Shown: positions 11,443 to 24,400, counted from the stretch's first letter. The stretch: 64,000 bases of DNA from Brienomyrus brachyistius (GCF_023856365.1 NC_064550.1:22011629-22075628); one strand, 5' to 3'. Notes: generated by a model from the sequence alone, not told the origin. Translations and numbers: made by a program.

Positions 11443-11473
11443 AACTGCGAACTGCGAACTGCGAACTGCGAAC
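11443..11473. repeat. 7-bp tandem repeat, four units
   Basis: The unit actgcga is repeated four times in a row and followed by acg. The copies are exact, which suggests a recent replication-slippage origin. Confidence 0.9.
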
Positions 11474-11532
11474 GTTCGGTGACCGTATCTCCCTGAGGCA
11501 CCATGTGTTTGCACTTGGCACAAAGTTTTTGT

Positions 11533-11535
<3 letters not shown>

Positions 11536-11564
<29 letters not shown>
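11536..11564. repeat. TG microsatellite
   Basis: Uninterrupted gt dinucleotide run. Confidence 0.9.
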
Positions 11565-11565
<1 letters not shown>

Positions 11566-11831
11566 ACTGGCGCCGACTGGTGTGGGACGGATGTGAGAAC
11601 ATCTGGAAAGGTTTCATCTGGGGCAGGTCAGAGGGTGGGGGGGGGGGGGCGGGTCGGTGTCCCACTTCAGATCCGCTGTCCCAGTTTGTGTGGGAATTCT
11701 CTGGCTGTTCTCCTGTAGAGACTGTTTTTGGTTGGGTTAAAAAAAAAGCTCAGTAATGACTTCAGTGTGTATGTGGGAGGTGGACTGGATCAGCGCCACC
11801 GGCCGCTTCGTTCAGCCCTTAGTCTCCTTAA

Positions 11832-11860
<29 letters not shown>
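11832..11860. repeat. TC microsatellite
   Basis: Uninterrupted ct dinucleotide run followed by a T run. Confidence 0.9.
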
Positions 11861-11863
<3 letters not shown>

Positions 11864-13538
11864 CTAGCATCCATCTTTCTTTGTAAAGTTGTTAGTCTGG
11901 GGCAAAGATCTGCAGCCCCCTGGAGCACGACCATGTGACGGTGCGATGCAGCAGCGCAGAATGCTGGGAAGTCCGACGGAGGAGTCACCTGGTCGCCGTC
12001 ACTAAGTGCATTATGGGCTGCAGGTGTCCAGCTTGGGTTCTGAGTGAGGTGAGGTTTCGGAACGTACTTAAGGATCCCATGTAGGTACGGAACGTGTCCC
12101 CCTTGCTGGCCCAGCTGGCCGTTTGGCCCGTGGGGGAGCACCAGACAGGGTTGGGGGATGGGCCTTATAGGGGGGGGTCCTTTTCTTTAATCCTCCTGCT
12201 GTTTTGGCTTCCCAGGCCGGCGGCCACCCCTAAGCAGGCTCCACTCCGGTGGAGAAAGAGTTAGTGTTTCACTCTAACAGCTGCAGCCATTCTGCAGCAA
12301 ACCCCGGCCAAAATGGTTAGGGGGGGGGGGGGGGGGAGTTCTGGGGTCTGCAGAGTCTGTTCCGGACCACTGCACCCGCCTGTGCGTCTGCACGTGTGTG
12401 TGTGTGTCACCATGACCCACACACAGCCACCTCACAGCCTGTGCACGCTCCAGCGTCCCTCCCAGTGTAACCGGAGTCCCCGCGCTGAGCGAGGACAGGT
12501 GTGCACCCCCTCGCCACACCCCACAGCCAGAAGGCACCTCCTGTCTCCAAACACCTGTCCCTCACCTTCTGTGAGGGGGGCACTTGCTGCAGCTTGAACA
12601 TACGCCGGCACCGTGAAATTCACCCTACGCAGGTCGTCTGTATCAGTTACCCGTAAACCTGGTCCCGGGATCAGACATATTCAATATGGCTGCAAACTGC
12701 ACCGTCTTTACTGTGATTGACGGCGTGATGGTGCCATGTCGGATTTCTGCAGTGTGCCGATGCCGTTGTGTGTAACTGTTTCTCGATGTGTCGTTTGAAC
12801 AAAAATGCATTATGGGAGTTCAAGCTTTGGTGAGGGATTCTGTGTAACCAGTGGCGACCTCACCCCCCCCCCCCCCCCCCCCCCCAATACCCTCCACCTT
12901 AAGGGCGCAAGGAGGCCACAGATCGATCAGTGCGTCACTCCTCTCTGCTTGTCTGTCCCCGTCTGACATTGGGAAGAATGTGCTAGAACAATGGGACCGT
13001 CCGTGCCCCCCCTCGAAATCCCTGCAAGCCCCTGCAAGCCCTTGCAGGAGCACAAAAAGGGCTGTGCACCTTGCACTTTCAACCCCCCACCTACACCACC
13101 CATCCCCCCCCCAGTCTGCTCGCTCCAGCAGACACATGTATCTAACTTTTTCAGTGAACATATGTCTCTCAGTATTTATCATACTCAATTTTACATGGCA
13201 ATATAAGCTGGAATCTATGGAAAACGTATCACGTCATCAGAGCCGGGGGCAGGGAAAATGGAGTGGGGGGGGGAGAGTTATTCAGGGGGAAAAAAACAAT
13301 GTCCCTCTTCCTTTTTTGGTCCTCTGCCTCTCATTCTCGTTCCCCTCAATGCCCCCCTCCCTCCTGGTTTTCACTTGCAAGGATGAGAGATGATGTCACT
13401 GGAACGGTGCAGAAATCCTGTCTGAGGAAAGCCATGGGGTGGGGGGTCGGAGGGGGGGGGGGGGGGGAGCACGGCAGGCCACAGATACAGACGGCAATGA
13501 CCAACCTGAATGCTACTCTTCAGATGAATGTTCTAGCC

Positions 13539-13700
13539 CAGGGGTCTCCAACTCCAGTAGGTTTTCTATCCTACCCGGCTTCTGATGAGTCACACCTGCT
13601 CTCAGGTAAATACCAGGAACAGGTGAGGCTCATCAGAAGCCAAGAGGGACAGAAAACCTACTGGATAGTAACTCCCCAGGACCGGAGTTGAAGACCCCTG
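13539..13700. mobile_element. hAT-type MITE with 8-bp target duplication
   Basis: Ends CAGGGGTCTCCAACTCC and, inverted, GGAGTTGAAGACCCCTG. The 8 bases ttctagcc occur immediately on both sides (13531-13538 and 13701-13708), the target-duplication length of hAT transposons. The interior is nearly palindromic (acctactgga near the right end mirrors tccagtaggt near the left). At 162 bp it has no coding capacity and would need a hAT transposase in trans. Confidence 0.92.
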
Positions 13701-13708
13701 TTCTAGCC

Positions 13709-15865
13709 CATTCTGTCCAGTGGGGCTCTCGTTACCTCCTTACTATGCGGCATTACGGCCGTGTCGAGCCCAGCTGAACAAACAAACCAGCGTCCTTGGA
13801 CAAAGGCACGGCAGCGCCACCTCCAGGGTCCAGAGGGGTGGCGGCGTGGGGAGCTGCGGGGGGAGCGGCGTGCCTCCGGCCAGCGATAACAGCCCCGTGT
13901 GACACAGGAAGCCACCAGGGCAGGATGCGGGCCGATGGGCCTCGCTGGAGCCATTTCCTGTTTCGGGGACAAGCCGGGTTTATTTGTCCAGGAAGGCAGG
14001 CGGCAGCCCCCCACTGGGCGCCTGGGCCCTCGGGGGCCACCAATCGCATCTTCCTGGCAGAGCAGCAGGCAGCCGGAAACATTCTGCAGGGTTTCTACGG
14101 CCGATGGGTTGAAAAAAAAAAAACAATAATATAAGACAACAATGCATGTTTTAAAAAATGTATGGCTCATTCTGTACTGGTCGGGATCCACTGGGGCTGA
14201 TTGTGGGGCAGCAATTGGGTTTGAGCAGAGGGAGGGAGTAGCACTGGTGGGGAGCACCTGAGGAACCTGGGGGCTTGGTCAGGCTCAGCCATGGGTCTGC
14301 GTTTGGTCTGCGGTGAGTAGGGGGACCTGAGATAGGGACCTGCTCTTCCACCCCCCAAGTAATAGAAGTCCCTCTGAACGCAGCCCCCCCCCCCCTTGCT
14401 TCTTTATCAACAGCTCAGGATGAGGCTCTTTTACTTCAGCCTGACAGGCTTCTTCCTGTATCCCTGTCTACAGCCCAAAGCTCAGGCTGGTGGGGGCCCT
14501 GCTCCTGCACCTCCTCAGCCTCCCCGCAGGACAGGAGACACAGAACCTGCAACCTTCCCCGAAGCTTACTTCAGGTCACTGAGAAGCGGTAGATCGTGTG
14601 GCCCGGCGTAGGCGCGGACGCCCTCAGGTGGACCGCAGTTATCAAGCAAGTCGCAGACATAAAGTAAAAGATACACATTCGAAAAGCGACATTGTTAACC
14701 AATCTGACGCCCTACTGCGGCCTTAATGGCGACTAATAAATAAAACTTAAAACATAATAAAACATAAAAGAGGGTCTGATCTAGTCTAAAATCACATCAG
14801 TCCTTTTAGCCCCGTTTAGGCCATAAGAATTTATTGCCCACATGAAAGAGCGTATCGTATTGTTTTCTTGTGATATTGAAACCGGAGCCTTAGATTTCGG
14901 TTACGGGTTTATGTTTCTGAGGTTTGTCCGTGTCAGGCACCATGGCTTTGAGGTCCCCTTTTAAACGCCGGTGTCGTGTCGGTGTCACGCGTGTGGGGCC
15001 TTGACTAATGCGACATTCCTGAGCCATTAGTGACAGACACACAATACTGCACCAGAGGGCCCCAGAGACAAGCAAGCTGCCGGCACCCTACCCATCAATT
15101 ACGGACACCCTACACTGCTGCTAACCGCGTACTCACCGCTGAAGGGACTCCGCGTTTGTTTTTGTTCATTTTAAGAATAGAAACTGACACGAAAGGGACG
15201 CGGGTGGGTCGTACCAAGAGGGCAGTGGTGGGGGGGTGGTTTGCACCAGAATGTTTGACTTCGGCTCCATGGCTGGTGCTCCGCCGTTACCCAACCCTGC
15301 CCTGAAAAGTTCTTGAGGTCTTCAGGCCCCCACAGTTTACCGTGTGCTTTATAGCCCGTGTCTGCCTTCCTCATAAATTTCCCGGGAGCGTCGGCCAAGC
15401 CAAACGCCGGGGTCCGACTCCCAGAAACACCCTCTTCGGACACACCGGCGGGAAGATGACGGGGTAAATCACGTCAGGTGCAGCGAGTTTAACGTTTGGA
15501 CCTGCTTCAGGTGGATATACAAATGAGTTTTCACGTTCTTCATGTTCAGCTGAAAACTCATGCATGTATATGTGGGGGGGGGGGGGTAAAGCATTGATTT
15601 AATAGTAGGTTTTTAAGTTATTCATGTTTTTCCAACACATAATGCACTAGGCAGTAATCAGGAGGACAGGGATCTGCTGGATGGACCGGTTGATGTGCAG
15701 CTGTAGGTCCTCCTCTTCAGGCGTTAGACAGCTGCGCCATCCGTCATACGAGGACCCCAAAGGACGCGTCACTAAAATCCACAGTGCTGGGGACTTACTC
15801 ACCTCTCAGCTCCCCAGTCCACAGACTTCAGTAGCATAAACCACAGCAGGGCAGAAACAGCCTTT
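13709..15865. other. Intergenic, GC-rich, no gene recognised
   Basis: Several overlapping open frames of 60-184 codons exist on both strands between 13.7 and 14.6 kb, rich in Pro, Gly, Ala and Arg, with no domain I recognise and no matching splice structure. They are best explained by GC-rich composition. Confidence 0.5.
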
Positions 15866-17011
15866 TTTTGTTACAAACATAAATTATTTTATTGAATGCT
15901 AATTTGATGCCTGTACAAAAAGTAGAGATCAGATAAAAATCACACAAGGTGTCTGGTGAAGGGGCTGTGTCGCACTTTCAAAAGCAACCCCCCCCACACT
16001 GCAACTTTCATGACTTGATTTTTTGTAGAGGGATAAAAACATAAACCGTAATGTAAACACATTTTTTTCAACCAGACTCGCACGTGGTAGATTTCTTAAA
16101 ATACATTGTATAATTGATGGTTGGTCCAAAACTTAACCCCCCACCCCTTGCATATCAAATACTGCAGCACTAGCATTGTATAAAAACAAGTACACACACA
16201 CAGAAAGGATTACCATCCAAAGTAAGGCACATATTTTGTCTAGTTTACTTCTGCAAGAGTGAAGACACACACCCCAGAGAGGGGAAGACTAACATCATGT
16301 AAATCGAAGTTGTGCAGGACAACCTTAGCTCAAGCAATCAGGACATAACGGTGCCGGAAAGGGGTCGCATGTCCGAAAATACGCAACGGCGTGGAAAGTG
16401 AAGAATCTGGTCCATTTTGGAAAGCGGCGACCCACAGACCAACGATTCGCCCTGCATGAACGGCCTGATTTCCCACAAGTCAGTTCTCAATGTTTACGGG
16501 GGGGGGGGGGGGGTCACCTGCTGGTGGAGCACCGGAGGTCAGGGTTAGCACATATGTCAGCGCCCTCCCTCCAAAGCTCTGTGCCGAAGCAGCTGTCCCA
16601 ATAAATTCCTGGATGTGTGTGGAGCGTGTTGAGAGACGCCTCCCCTCCCCCCAAACCTACACGCCCCCCCCCACACTCGCCAGCAGCTGCACCGAGGCCA
16701 CAGTCCCGAGCCAGCCGGTATCCTGGGAACACTCTGCACATCCTACTCTCTGTATTCCAGCTGGCCGACTCACATCCCACGAGGACGATGGAATGGATAC
16801 CACATGTAGAGTCTGTCCGGCTCATATTGGGGGGGGTTGTATTTTTCTTTCTGTAACATTCAAAAAGGGGACTTGAGGAATTAAATCCAGGAGTGGGAGG
16901 GGTTTCTCTCCCCGCAGACATGTAGACTGTGTCATCGTTTCCGGTTGGCCTCTGTCTCCACTGCTGTGCAGACGAAGGCCAGTTTTGGGGGATATGGGTG
17001 CGTCGGTCCTC
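15866..17011 (-). other. snai1: snai1 3' UTR with polyadenylation signal
   Basis: Non-coding sequence after the snail stop codon on the minus strand. TTTATT at 15888-15893 is AATAAA on the minus strand, so the message would end near 15870, giving a UTR of about 1.1 kb. It includes G-runs at 16499-16513 (plus strand). Confidence 0.6.
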
Positions 17012-18439
17012 CTACGAGGAGGGGGACGAGCAGCAGCCGGCCACCGTGTGTTTGTGCAGCAGCGACATGCGGCTGAAGGTTCGAGAGCAGCGGGTGCACT
17101 GGTACTTCTTCACCTCGGAGTGGGTCTGCAGGTGAGCCCGCAGATTGGAGCGGTCCGCGAAGGCCCGGTTGCAGTGGGGGCAGGAGAATGGCCGCTCGCC
17201 TGGAACAAAGGGGGCAACAGTCATCTCCGATCTTACGGGGGTCTCCGCTATCAGCCTGACCGGAGGACGGGAATTTCTCAGAGCCGACTCAGACGTCAAT
17301 CGACCAGGAGCCAGCAAGAGTCTGCGGCGATGCTTAAACGACCCAGATAAGATTGTACCTATCAATGAATAACTCACTGCCCCTTGTCCAGTGCTACTCT
17401 CCCATTGACCGACTCCCTCCCCCCCCCCAGCCGAATCCCCGAAACCTGGCTGGCTGCAGACGCTCACCTGTGTGCGTGCGGATGTGCCCACGTAGCAGCC
17501 AGGGCCGGGAGAAAGCCTTGCCGCACGTAGTGCAGACGCAGGGAAGCGTGTGCGAGCGGATGTGCATTTTGAGCGCCCCCAGGCTGTTGTACTCCTTAGT
17601 GCAGTGCTTGCAGCGGAAGGCGGGCCGTGTGGCCGGTACGGCGGCCTCGTCCTTCGCGCGGCAAGACAGCCGGTGGCGGGACAGTGCCGCCGGTCCGCCG
17701 TAGCTCTTGCCGCAGTTCGGGCACTGGTGTCGTTCGGCAGGCTCCGGGCTAGGGGGGTCCGACGAACGCCCTTCATCCTCCTCGCTGCTGCTGGAATGGG
17801 AGCTGCTCAGGTCCAGGGGTCCCGTGGGAGAGGGAATGGAAACAGGCTCTGGGGTGTAGAGGCCGGGCAGGATACTGACGTCCCACACCAGGCCGGCAGG
17901 GCAGCAGGCTGTAGACAGACCGTTCTCCCCAGTGGGGAGCTCCGCTAAAGGGTACCTCTCCGGTACACCTGCTGAGAAGGTGCCTGAAAACAAACAGCCA
18001 AGGTGTCAGGTAACAGTTTGCAGACTATCAGCATCAAGCACGATCCCAACCGCCCGCTCCTACTATCCTGCGTGTTTAGCGCAGCTTTGCATCCAAGCCT
18101 AACATCCTACACGTATAACAACGAATGAAAAAAACGATCATCATAAAGAAATCACATACGGCAAGAGAAATAATTTCTACATGCTCTGGGGTGAAACGAC
18201 TTTTTATGGGATAGATTTCTTTAAAAAAAAAAAAAAAATGATAGCATCGACTTGCACATTCTAAAAAGACGGGAAATGCTTGAAAAACCGTGATTTCAAT
18301 ATGGAGCGCCGACAAAAACGCCCATATCCGCCTGGTGTACATATTTATCGTCGAGGTACTCACCGCTTTGACTTTCCAGTTCGCTGTAATTCGGCTTTTT
18401 ACTGGTGAAATATTTCTTAACGAGAAAAGATCGAGGCAT
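17012..18439 (-). CDS. snai1: Snail-family zinc-finger repressor, probably Snai1
   Basis: Three exons: 18439-18364 (start codon 18439-18437, donor gtgagt), 17983-17468 (acceptor ttttcag, donor gtgagc) and 17199-17012 (acceptor ttccag, stop at 17012). Phases agree (76+516+188 = 780 nt) and give 259 residues. Residues 1-9 MPRSFLVKK are the SNAG repression motif, which recruits LSD1/CoREST and histone deacetylases. ERYPLAELP (34-42) precedes a Ser-rich acidic stretch and SSDPPSPEP (99-107), placed like the phosphodegron region of Snai1. Five zinc fingers follow: Cys113/116-His129-Cys133; 150/153-166/170; 174 or 176/179-192/196; 204/207-220/224; 232/235-248-Cys253. The fingers bind E-box CAGGTG and repress epithelial genes such as cadherin 1. 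Snai2 and Snai3 are less likely because a Slug domain is absent and the spacer matches fish Snai1. Confidence 0.93.
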
Positions 18440-21400
18440 CGCTGTACCTTGAAGAAGACGGAGCTGATGTGTACAGATGTTGCCCTGATTTTTACGCACA
18501 AAGTCCCTTCAATCTACGGACAGCTAACAAAAAAAAACTGTGCAAAAAGTTAAAAACTTCCAGAGGCAGAAGTTCAGTTTGATTTCTCGACGTGAGCTAT
18601 TTTCCCAAGCCCATACGGAGATCGTGCAACTCCCACAACCGCAGAGTTATGTCTAGTGTCCACTGCGGTGCGTGATATAGTCATGCAGGATAAGGCAGGG
18701 GGTCGGAGAATTAGATCATAACCCCGCCCCAGAGCCGCCCACCACAGCCCTGCTGTCCCCCAAAAACAGGTGGCCCGAGGCGCAAATACGGGACACCATC
18801 ACGCCGACGCGCACTGTCGCCCAGCCATCGCACTGCCATTGTCGCCCATTGAAAGAGGCGCATTCCGACAAAGATTACGCAAACGATTTATCGAATTGCG
18901 CTGTTTATATCCCGGCCAGTAAACACTGCAAAAGGTTGATTGCCCATTAGCTAGTCGACAGCTCTCAGGAATGCTGACAGACTTCCTAAATAGGTTTTAA
19001 GACTTAATACGTGCAAAGAATGTAAACTTATATATATAAAACACAATTAGACGTAAAAGTGAAGTTCCATACTAAAAACATCTAAATGTCGGACAGAAAA
19101 CTATACAAGAAACTAGTTGTTTCACTTATAGTAAAGTTCTGTGCGATTAGAATAGAAATGACTAGGCTATTTAGTATTTAATTGTACGCCAAATGACTAT
19201 ATAATAACGACCATACCAGGGTCGGATAAATTATGGGCATATATTGGATAAGCAGGAGCATAACACGTAAATTTTAAAATATTGCAAGACATCCTAAATA
19301 AAAATGCAAGTTAAGTATAAAACACTTCCCTTTCTCAAAACGTATGAGGCCATGCTTAATGTCTAATATGGCCACAGCGTCCCCTGTCGGAAGCATCCGT
19401 TGAAAAAGTCACCAAAACGGCTATACTCTGCACTATTAAAAAGCACGACCAACATCAGCAAATACGTTAGATTATAGGTCTATGTGTCCTCCGGATGTGG
19501 CTTTGCACAAAAAGTGCCTCAGCAATCCGGGACGAGCATGCAAACTGCACGCGCATTCACCCCCCCAGCGGGAGGCCACAGTGTTGCCGACGGCGCCCCG
19601 TGTGGGTGCCACTACGTTTACAAGCTTCTGCACACTAATGGTTCGTTTATATAAGCATACCTAACTGCTTTTTTTAAAAAAGAATAAATGATTGCAGAGC
19701 AGTACTTATTACTGGGATTTATGAATACCGTGGAAACGTTAATTGAATCTGATCCCCCAAAATGCACCAAGTGGTGCCTCTGTGGCAGAGGAGCGGTACA
19801 GCCCTGTGGTTACAGACCATCGGAAGAAAACGACCGCTTGATTTCCAAATTTATGGAAGTGCTGGGTGTATACGCTGGTTTAGGGAGGCGCGACAGAGGC
19901 GAACAGCGGTTGTGAAAATCTGGTAGACGTGCATCTCTACAGTCACCTTAAATGATTATTTATTTTTCCTCGTTGGTTGTCAGGATAACCTTTATACGGC
20001 AATATCACGTCTTCAGTGTTTGCTGGGGGAGGGGGGGGGTCTGGAATTCCCGTTGTTTTGTTTCTCAGGAATGTTCATGCATCAGATTGACATTAAAGGT
20101 GTACTACATATTATTCGTTTGTTTCGCAGGTGCATGTAACCAGCGTTAATCCCTGCAGTTTTTTAGTTTTTTTTTTTTCAGATTTAGTCAAATATTGATC
20201 GTAAGTGGAAAACGTGTTTTATAAATAGCTGTTGTCCCAGTTAAGTTTCATTTGAAACAAGTTTGGATTCTGTACACGAACACCATAATGTTTAGTCTCG
20301 CCTTCTCATCATCCAACTTTCAATAACTGTTTAGATGTATGACAGATTTAGTATTACATTTTAACAACCTATACAAAACGCCGTAGTACCCTACATTAAA
20401 TGTCAAACTAGTTGGATAATACATAACAAACATTCTTCCCCCCCCCCCTTATGTTCAAGTGATGTTGGCAACTTTTCAGTTTTTTTATATTATGTAAATA
20501 CATAAGACCTGGTTCTGGACGGGTATTCAGCCAGATCCACCACTAGCAAGACGACATTCTAAAACCCAGCGAGTTTGCTTGTTGTTTAGGCTACTCCGCT
20601 ATAGACTTGCTGCACTAATCAATCGAGGGTGCAGTAAATAACTAAATAAACGTACTAACTAAATAAAGAACTACACAACTCTGCAGCATTTATCTGCCTT
20701 ATATTGATATTCATGAAATGGAATACCTTACGAAATTCCACCGGCTCAGCGCACCGTATTTGCATTGAATTGCTATAGGTTTTCCAGATAGACTTAGCAT
20801 TCAGTTGAAATCAAACGTCTTGATACTCGTTGATGATTCACATGCCATTTCGGGGCACTTTGGAATAGAATAGAATAGAATAGAATAGAATAGAATAGAA
20901 TAGAATAGAATAGCGACTTTATTGTCATTCAGAACATACACCGGTTAGCGCACATCAGAATGAAATTACGCTGCACTGACTTACCATCAGCCTAGCAGAG
21001 TGTGTTAATACTACAAAACGTAAGCTTAAAAATATATAATCTAAATATAAAATAAACAGAATAGAATATAAGTGGAACTAACATAAAAATATATTAGCCG
21101 TAATATAGCAGCAAAAACCAGTGTAGATTACCGTTACGGTTATAGTGCATCTTAAATAATTAAAAAGTTCTTGAAAAAGTGCACATGTGCATGGATTATA
21201 TGTTATTTAATTAAGTTTATGGATGGATGGATTGAGTTTAAATAAGCAGTAAATATTTACACTACCAATTTACATTCCTTTATATAACACGTTAGCAATG
21301 TGCTAGGAGCACAGAACATTTAGAAAATACAGATTTTTCTCTTTCTGTGCAGATGAAGACCCCGGGCAGTACACGAGATGTCCTATAGTTTTTCCAGGAC

Positions 21401-23730
21401 GGACTGGACGGACTTCGTCGCCTATCCATTTTGTGTTGCACCTATCCAGCTGAAAGTCTACAGTTTACACCAGAAAGGATTTAATGGAACATGTAAATAA
21501 TAAATAAAAATAATTTAAAAAGCCCGGTATAGCTTCATTTTTCTTCAAAATCAGACCGTAATCATTCAGAAGAATTGCCCCGAGATCCATTAGTTGTATT
21601 AAGATTGTCATGCCCGTTGTATAAATTCAGAAAATGACAAAGATGACCGACAGCATGGTGTAGTATAAGCTACTTTATTTTAATGACGAGTGGACAGGGC
21701 CTGTACCTAAAACCAAATACACAATTTCGACAGATTGATCGGTGATGTTTGTAGTTGACTCAGGTCTGCTTGCCGTGTTTGAACATGGCCAGCCAGGGTA
21801 CACCAACCCAATCGATCTCCGCCCAGTGCGGACGTGGTCGTCGTTTCTTTTTTGAGAAAGAAAACATGGTTTGAGGTAGAATCACCACCGGTTTAGTAGC
21901 CTCCAACTAACCATGATGATTCATTGCCACAAAGTCTAGCACATGTTACACAAGTCTGTAATTTATCAGAAACAAATTGTTCTAATTTGGGTACTGGTGA
22001 AGACTGAACAAGGTCTAACTCGTTTGTAGACTACATAATTTTTGACCGACATAAGGAAAGAGAAGAAATGCCCTCATCAGCAATTTAAGCAGTGCAACTA
22101 AATCGGGAGATTAAACGCAGCGCGGTAGTTGTCTATCTACTATGTTTAATAAGATGACCGGGATTTTTGCGTAATATCATTAGTTGTTAAAATGTATCAA
22201 ATGCTCGGAATTTGACAAAAAGTTTTGATAAGCTCTCGAATTATGGATAAATTAGAAGGTTAGAAATCAAAGAGCGTGTGTCCGGTATTTTAGTGTGTCT
22301 TGCCCAAGAGATGCTGAATCCTGACGGTGATGCCGTTTTTGACAGGGGTAAAACCTTTCTAAAAAAATAAACATGACAGAAAAGTCACAACCCTCTTGCA
22401 TTTGTACTTTGATACACTTCCTGTGTTTAATTTGAATAAAATTGTAATTGATTTCCATTTCATACGTTTGACAGAATCGTTACCAGATTTTTTTAATCAT
22501 ATGCTCCCAAATATTTACTTTTTAGTATTGGTTAGATTATATTATACTACACTATTATATTTTAACTATGGAATATGTTGGAGAAAGTCCCGACAAATGA
22601 GCGTCGTGTAAGAGCGCCATCCTCTGGTCTTCGCTGGAGTATAAATTTAATGTAATACCTTAAAAGACCACAAGGTGGCTCCAGACCGCAGTTTAAGAGA
22701 GTTTCGTCCACAACCGCGGATTGACTTTTGTGAAGCTGTTATGTTTTACCTGCACGCTCTGTTTTCTCAGCGCGCATTTAAAAATGATTCTCCCACCCAT
22801 TTGTTACTGGTAAAAATATATCTACTTCCTGACAAGAAAACTAATCATATTCTATAGGGACATAGTACTCTATAACGAGGTATTTATCCTGAATTGTCAC
22901 GATAAATTTCCCATTGATTTTGAAAGAATTGCCAGTGAAGTGACTTAACATTCAAAACGTAAAGGACTCTTTGGTGAATAGTGCATAAACCACGATCTTA
23001 ATTTGACGTGCACCTCTGACATATCACTCTGCTATGTAGACTGGCTATGAGTGTGTGCGTAGGTCTATTAAGCTCTCGAGAGCCAGTAATAACGTGTAGC
23101 AACACCGGCTGGAATTTCATGACTAAAACACCTGCATCCCTGTTTTGTTTTATTGCCACACCCAGCGAGTGAAGATCTGAAACTCTTTGACCCAGGAAAA
23201 TGAAACTCTTGCATCAGAAAACTCAGGTATAAATTTAATGCAACTGACCGCAAATGGCTGAAAGCTACATATTTTGTTGCAAAATACTGATTAATGCATC
23301 AGATCAATTAACAGGTATAATGATATGTGTTTGTGGGATGATCTTATATTTTCCAAATGATTGTTGAAGGCACTATGCACAAGGAGGGAACTGATAAGGA
23401 ACTGTATTAAAAAACATGATGCTATAAGTTTTAGCATATAGTCCGATTCTGTGTTCAATTCTTCCAAGGTATTTCTGACATAGAAGAGAGACCTGTCAAC
23501 ATATGTCATTCCTGAAATTCTTCTTCAAATGTACCATGAGCACAGTAATGTTCAGGTTGAGTGTAAACCTCAGTACATACTGTATCTATGATCAGGTCTG
23601 AGTAACACCGTTTTGGAGACCCCTGTTTGGTGAAAACAATGCCCTGCTTCATTATATTCCAGACAAAACATTAGGAGTTTGAACTGGCGCTATAACTAGC
23701 ATGCAGACTCTGAAATTGTAAGGGCATAAC
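18440..23730. other. Intergenic upstream of snai1; no gene seen
   Basis: AT-rich, with a few CpG-containing patches just upstream of snai1 (18.5-18.9 kb) that probably hold its promoter and 5' UTR, though I cannot place a TATA box or start site. No exon on either strand is supported from 18.6 to 23.7 kb. Regulatory elements for snai1 would be expected here but none can be demonstrated by eye. Confidence 0.5.
20862..20913. repeat. AGAAT pentanucleotide repeat joined to retroposon-tail phrase
   Basis: About ten units of tagaa, followed directly by gcgactttattgtcattcag. The 'CTTTATTGTCATT' phrase is a frequent 3' end of fish LINE copies, so the array is probably the tail of such a copy in reverse orientation. 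Confidence 0.85.
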
Positions 23731-23734
23731 TTGC

Positions 23735-24400
23735 TGGGTAGCACTATTGCCTCACACCACTAGGGTGGGGGTTTAAATCCTGTCTCTTCTCGGTTATGTG
23801 TGGGGGCTTGCTCAGAGACATGCATTCAGGTTACAGTTACATCATTTAGCAGATGCTTGTCCAAAGCAAACGTGCAAGTGAGGCAAATGGCACATTACAA
23901 ACACACAGCTGTCAGGGAATGGACTAGGCGTAGGTGCAGCTATGCTGACCTTCCAGTGGGTGCCTGGGTACAAGTGTAAGCAGCATTGGAGCTGCACAAT
24001 AGCTTCCAAACAAAGCAAGAACATCGTAAGGATATTCAATGACCAGAAGCACAACGCAGGAACATTCATGGGATGTCAAGAGGTATCAGGTTAGAGGAGG
24101 AGTCTCTAGAGCGGATGGGTTTTGAGGCGTCTCTTGAAGTTGCAAAGGGAGTCTGATGGCTGGCTGTGGTTCAGCAGCTCATTCCACCATCAGAGAACCG
24201 CACATGAGCAACATGATCATCAGTGTCTCTATATTGCCAATATCGTGTGTGTTCATTTTGTGATGTGGATTGGCGTTGCACCAAAGGCAAACCCCTCCCT
24301 CCTGTCCTGCGCTGCCTGTGATAGGTTTCAGCCCCTCCCACCTAGGGTAAGTGGTTGAAAGGTGGATGGATGGATGGATGGATGGATGGATGGATTAGGA
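23735..24400 (+). repeat. Nested dispersed repeats ending in GGAT microsatellite
   Basis: Left part (23735-23825) has the SINE phrase ggtagcactattgcctcaca. The middle (about 23830-24190) has catttagcagatgcttgtcc, and further on ttttgaggcgtctcttgaag and cagctcattccacca, phrases of a separate abundant fish repeat. The right part (about 24240-24400) has gcctgtgataggtttcagcc and a (GGAT)n tail like the SINE at 6565. This reads as one SINE copy split by insertion of a different repeat. Confidence 0.6.

Larger units (their letters stand above)
6930..13530. other. Intergenic, no gene seen; repeats and simple sequence
   Basis: I see no supported exon on either strand. The segment carries the second copy of the unclassified repeat (7593-7686), TG, AC and TC microsatellites, a SINE near 10.7 kb, a 7-bp tandem repeat at 11443, and many C or G homopolymer runs of 8 to 20 bases (for example 8504, 8665, 12318, 12864). 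The open frames here are Pro/Thr/Cys/Val-rich products of simple sequence. Confidence 0.6.

Noticed and set aside
12851..13393. 180-codon plus-strand ORF beginning with a poly-Pro run
   Set aside because: Driven by a 20-base C run and other simple sequence; no recognisable domain.
13703..14257. 184-codon minus-strand ORF with overlapping plus-strand frames
   Set aside because: GC-rich composition opens several frames on both strands at once; no domain, no splice context and no codon pattern sets one apart.
17550..17948. 132-codon plus-strand ORF across snai1 exon 2
   Set aside because: Antisense shadow of the zinc-finger coding exon.
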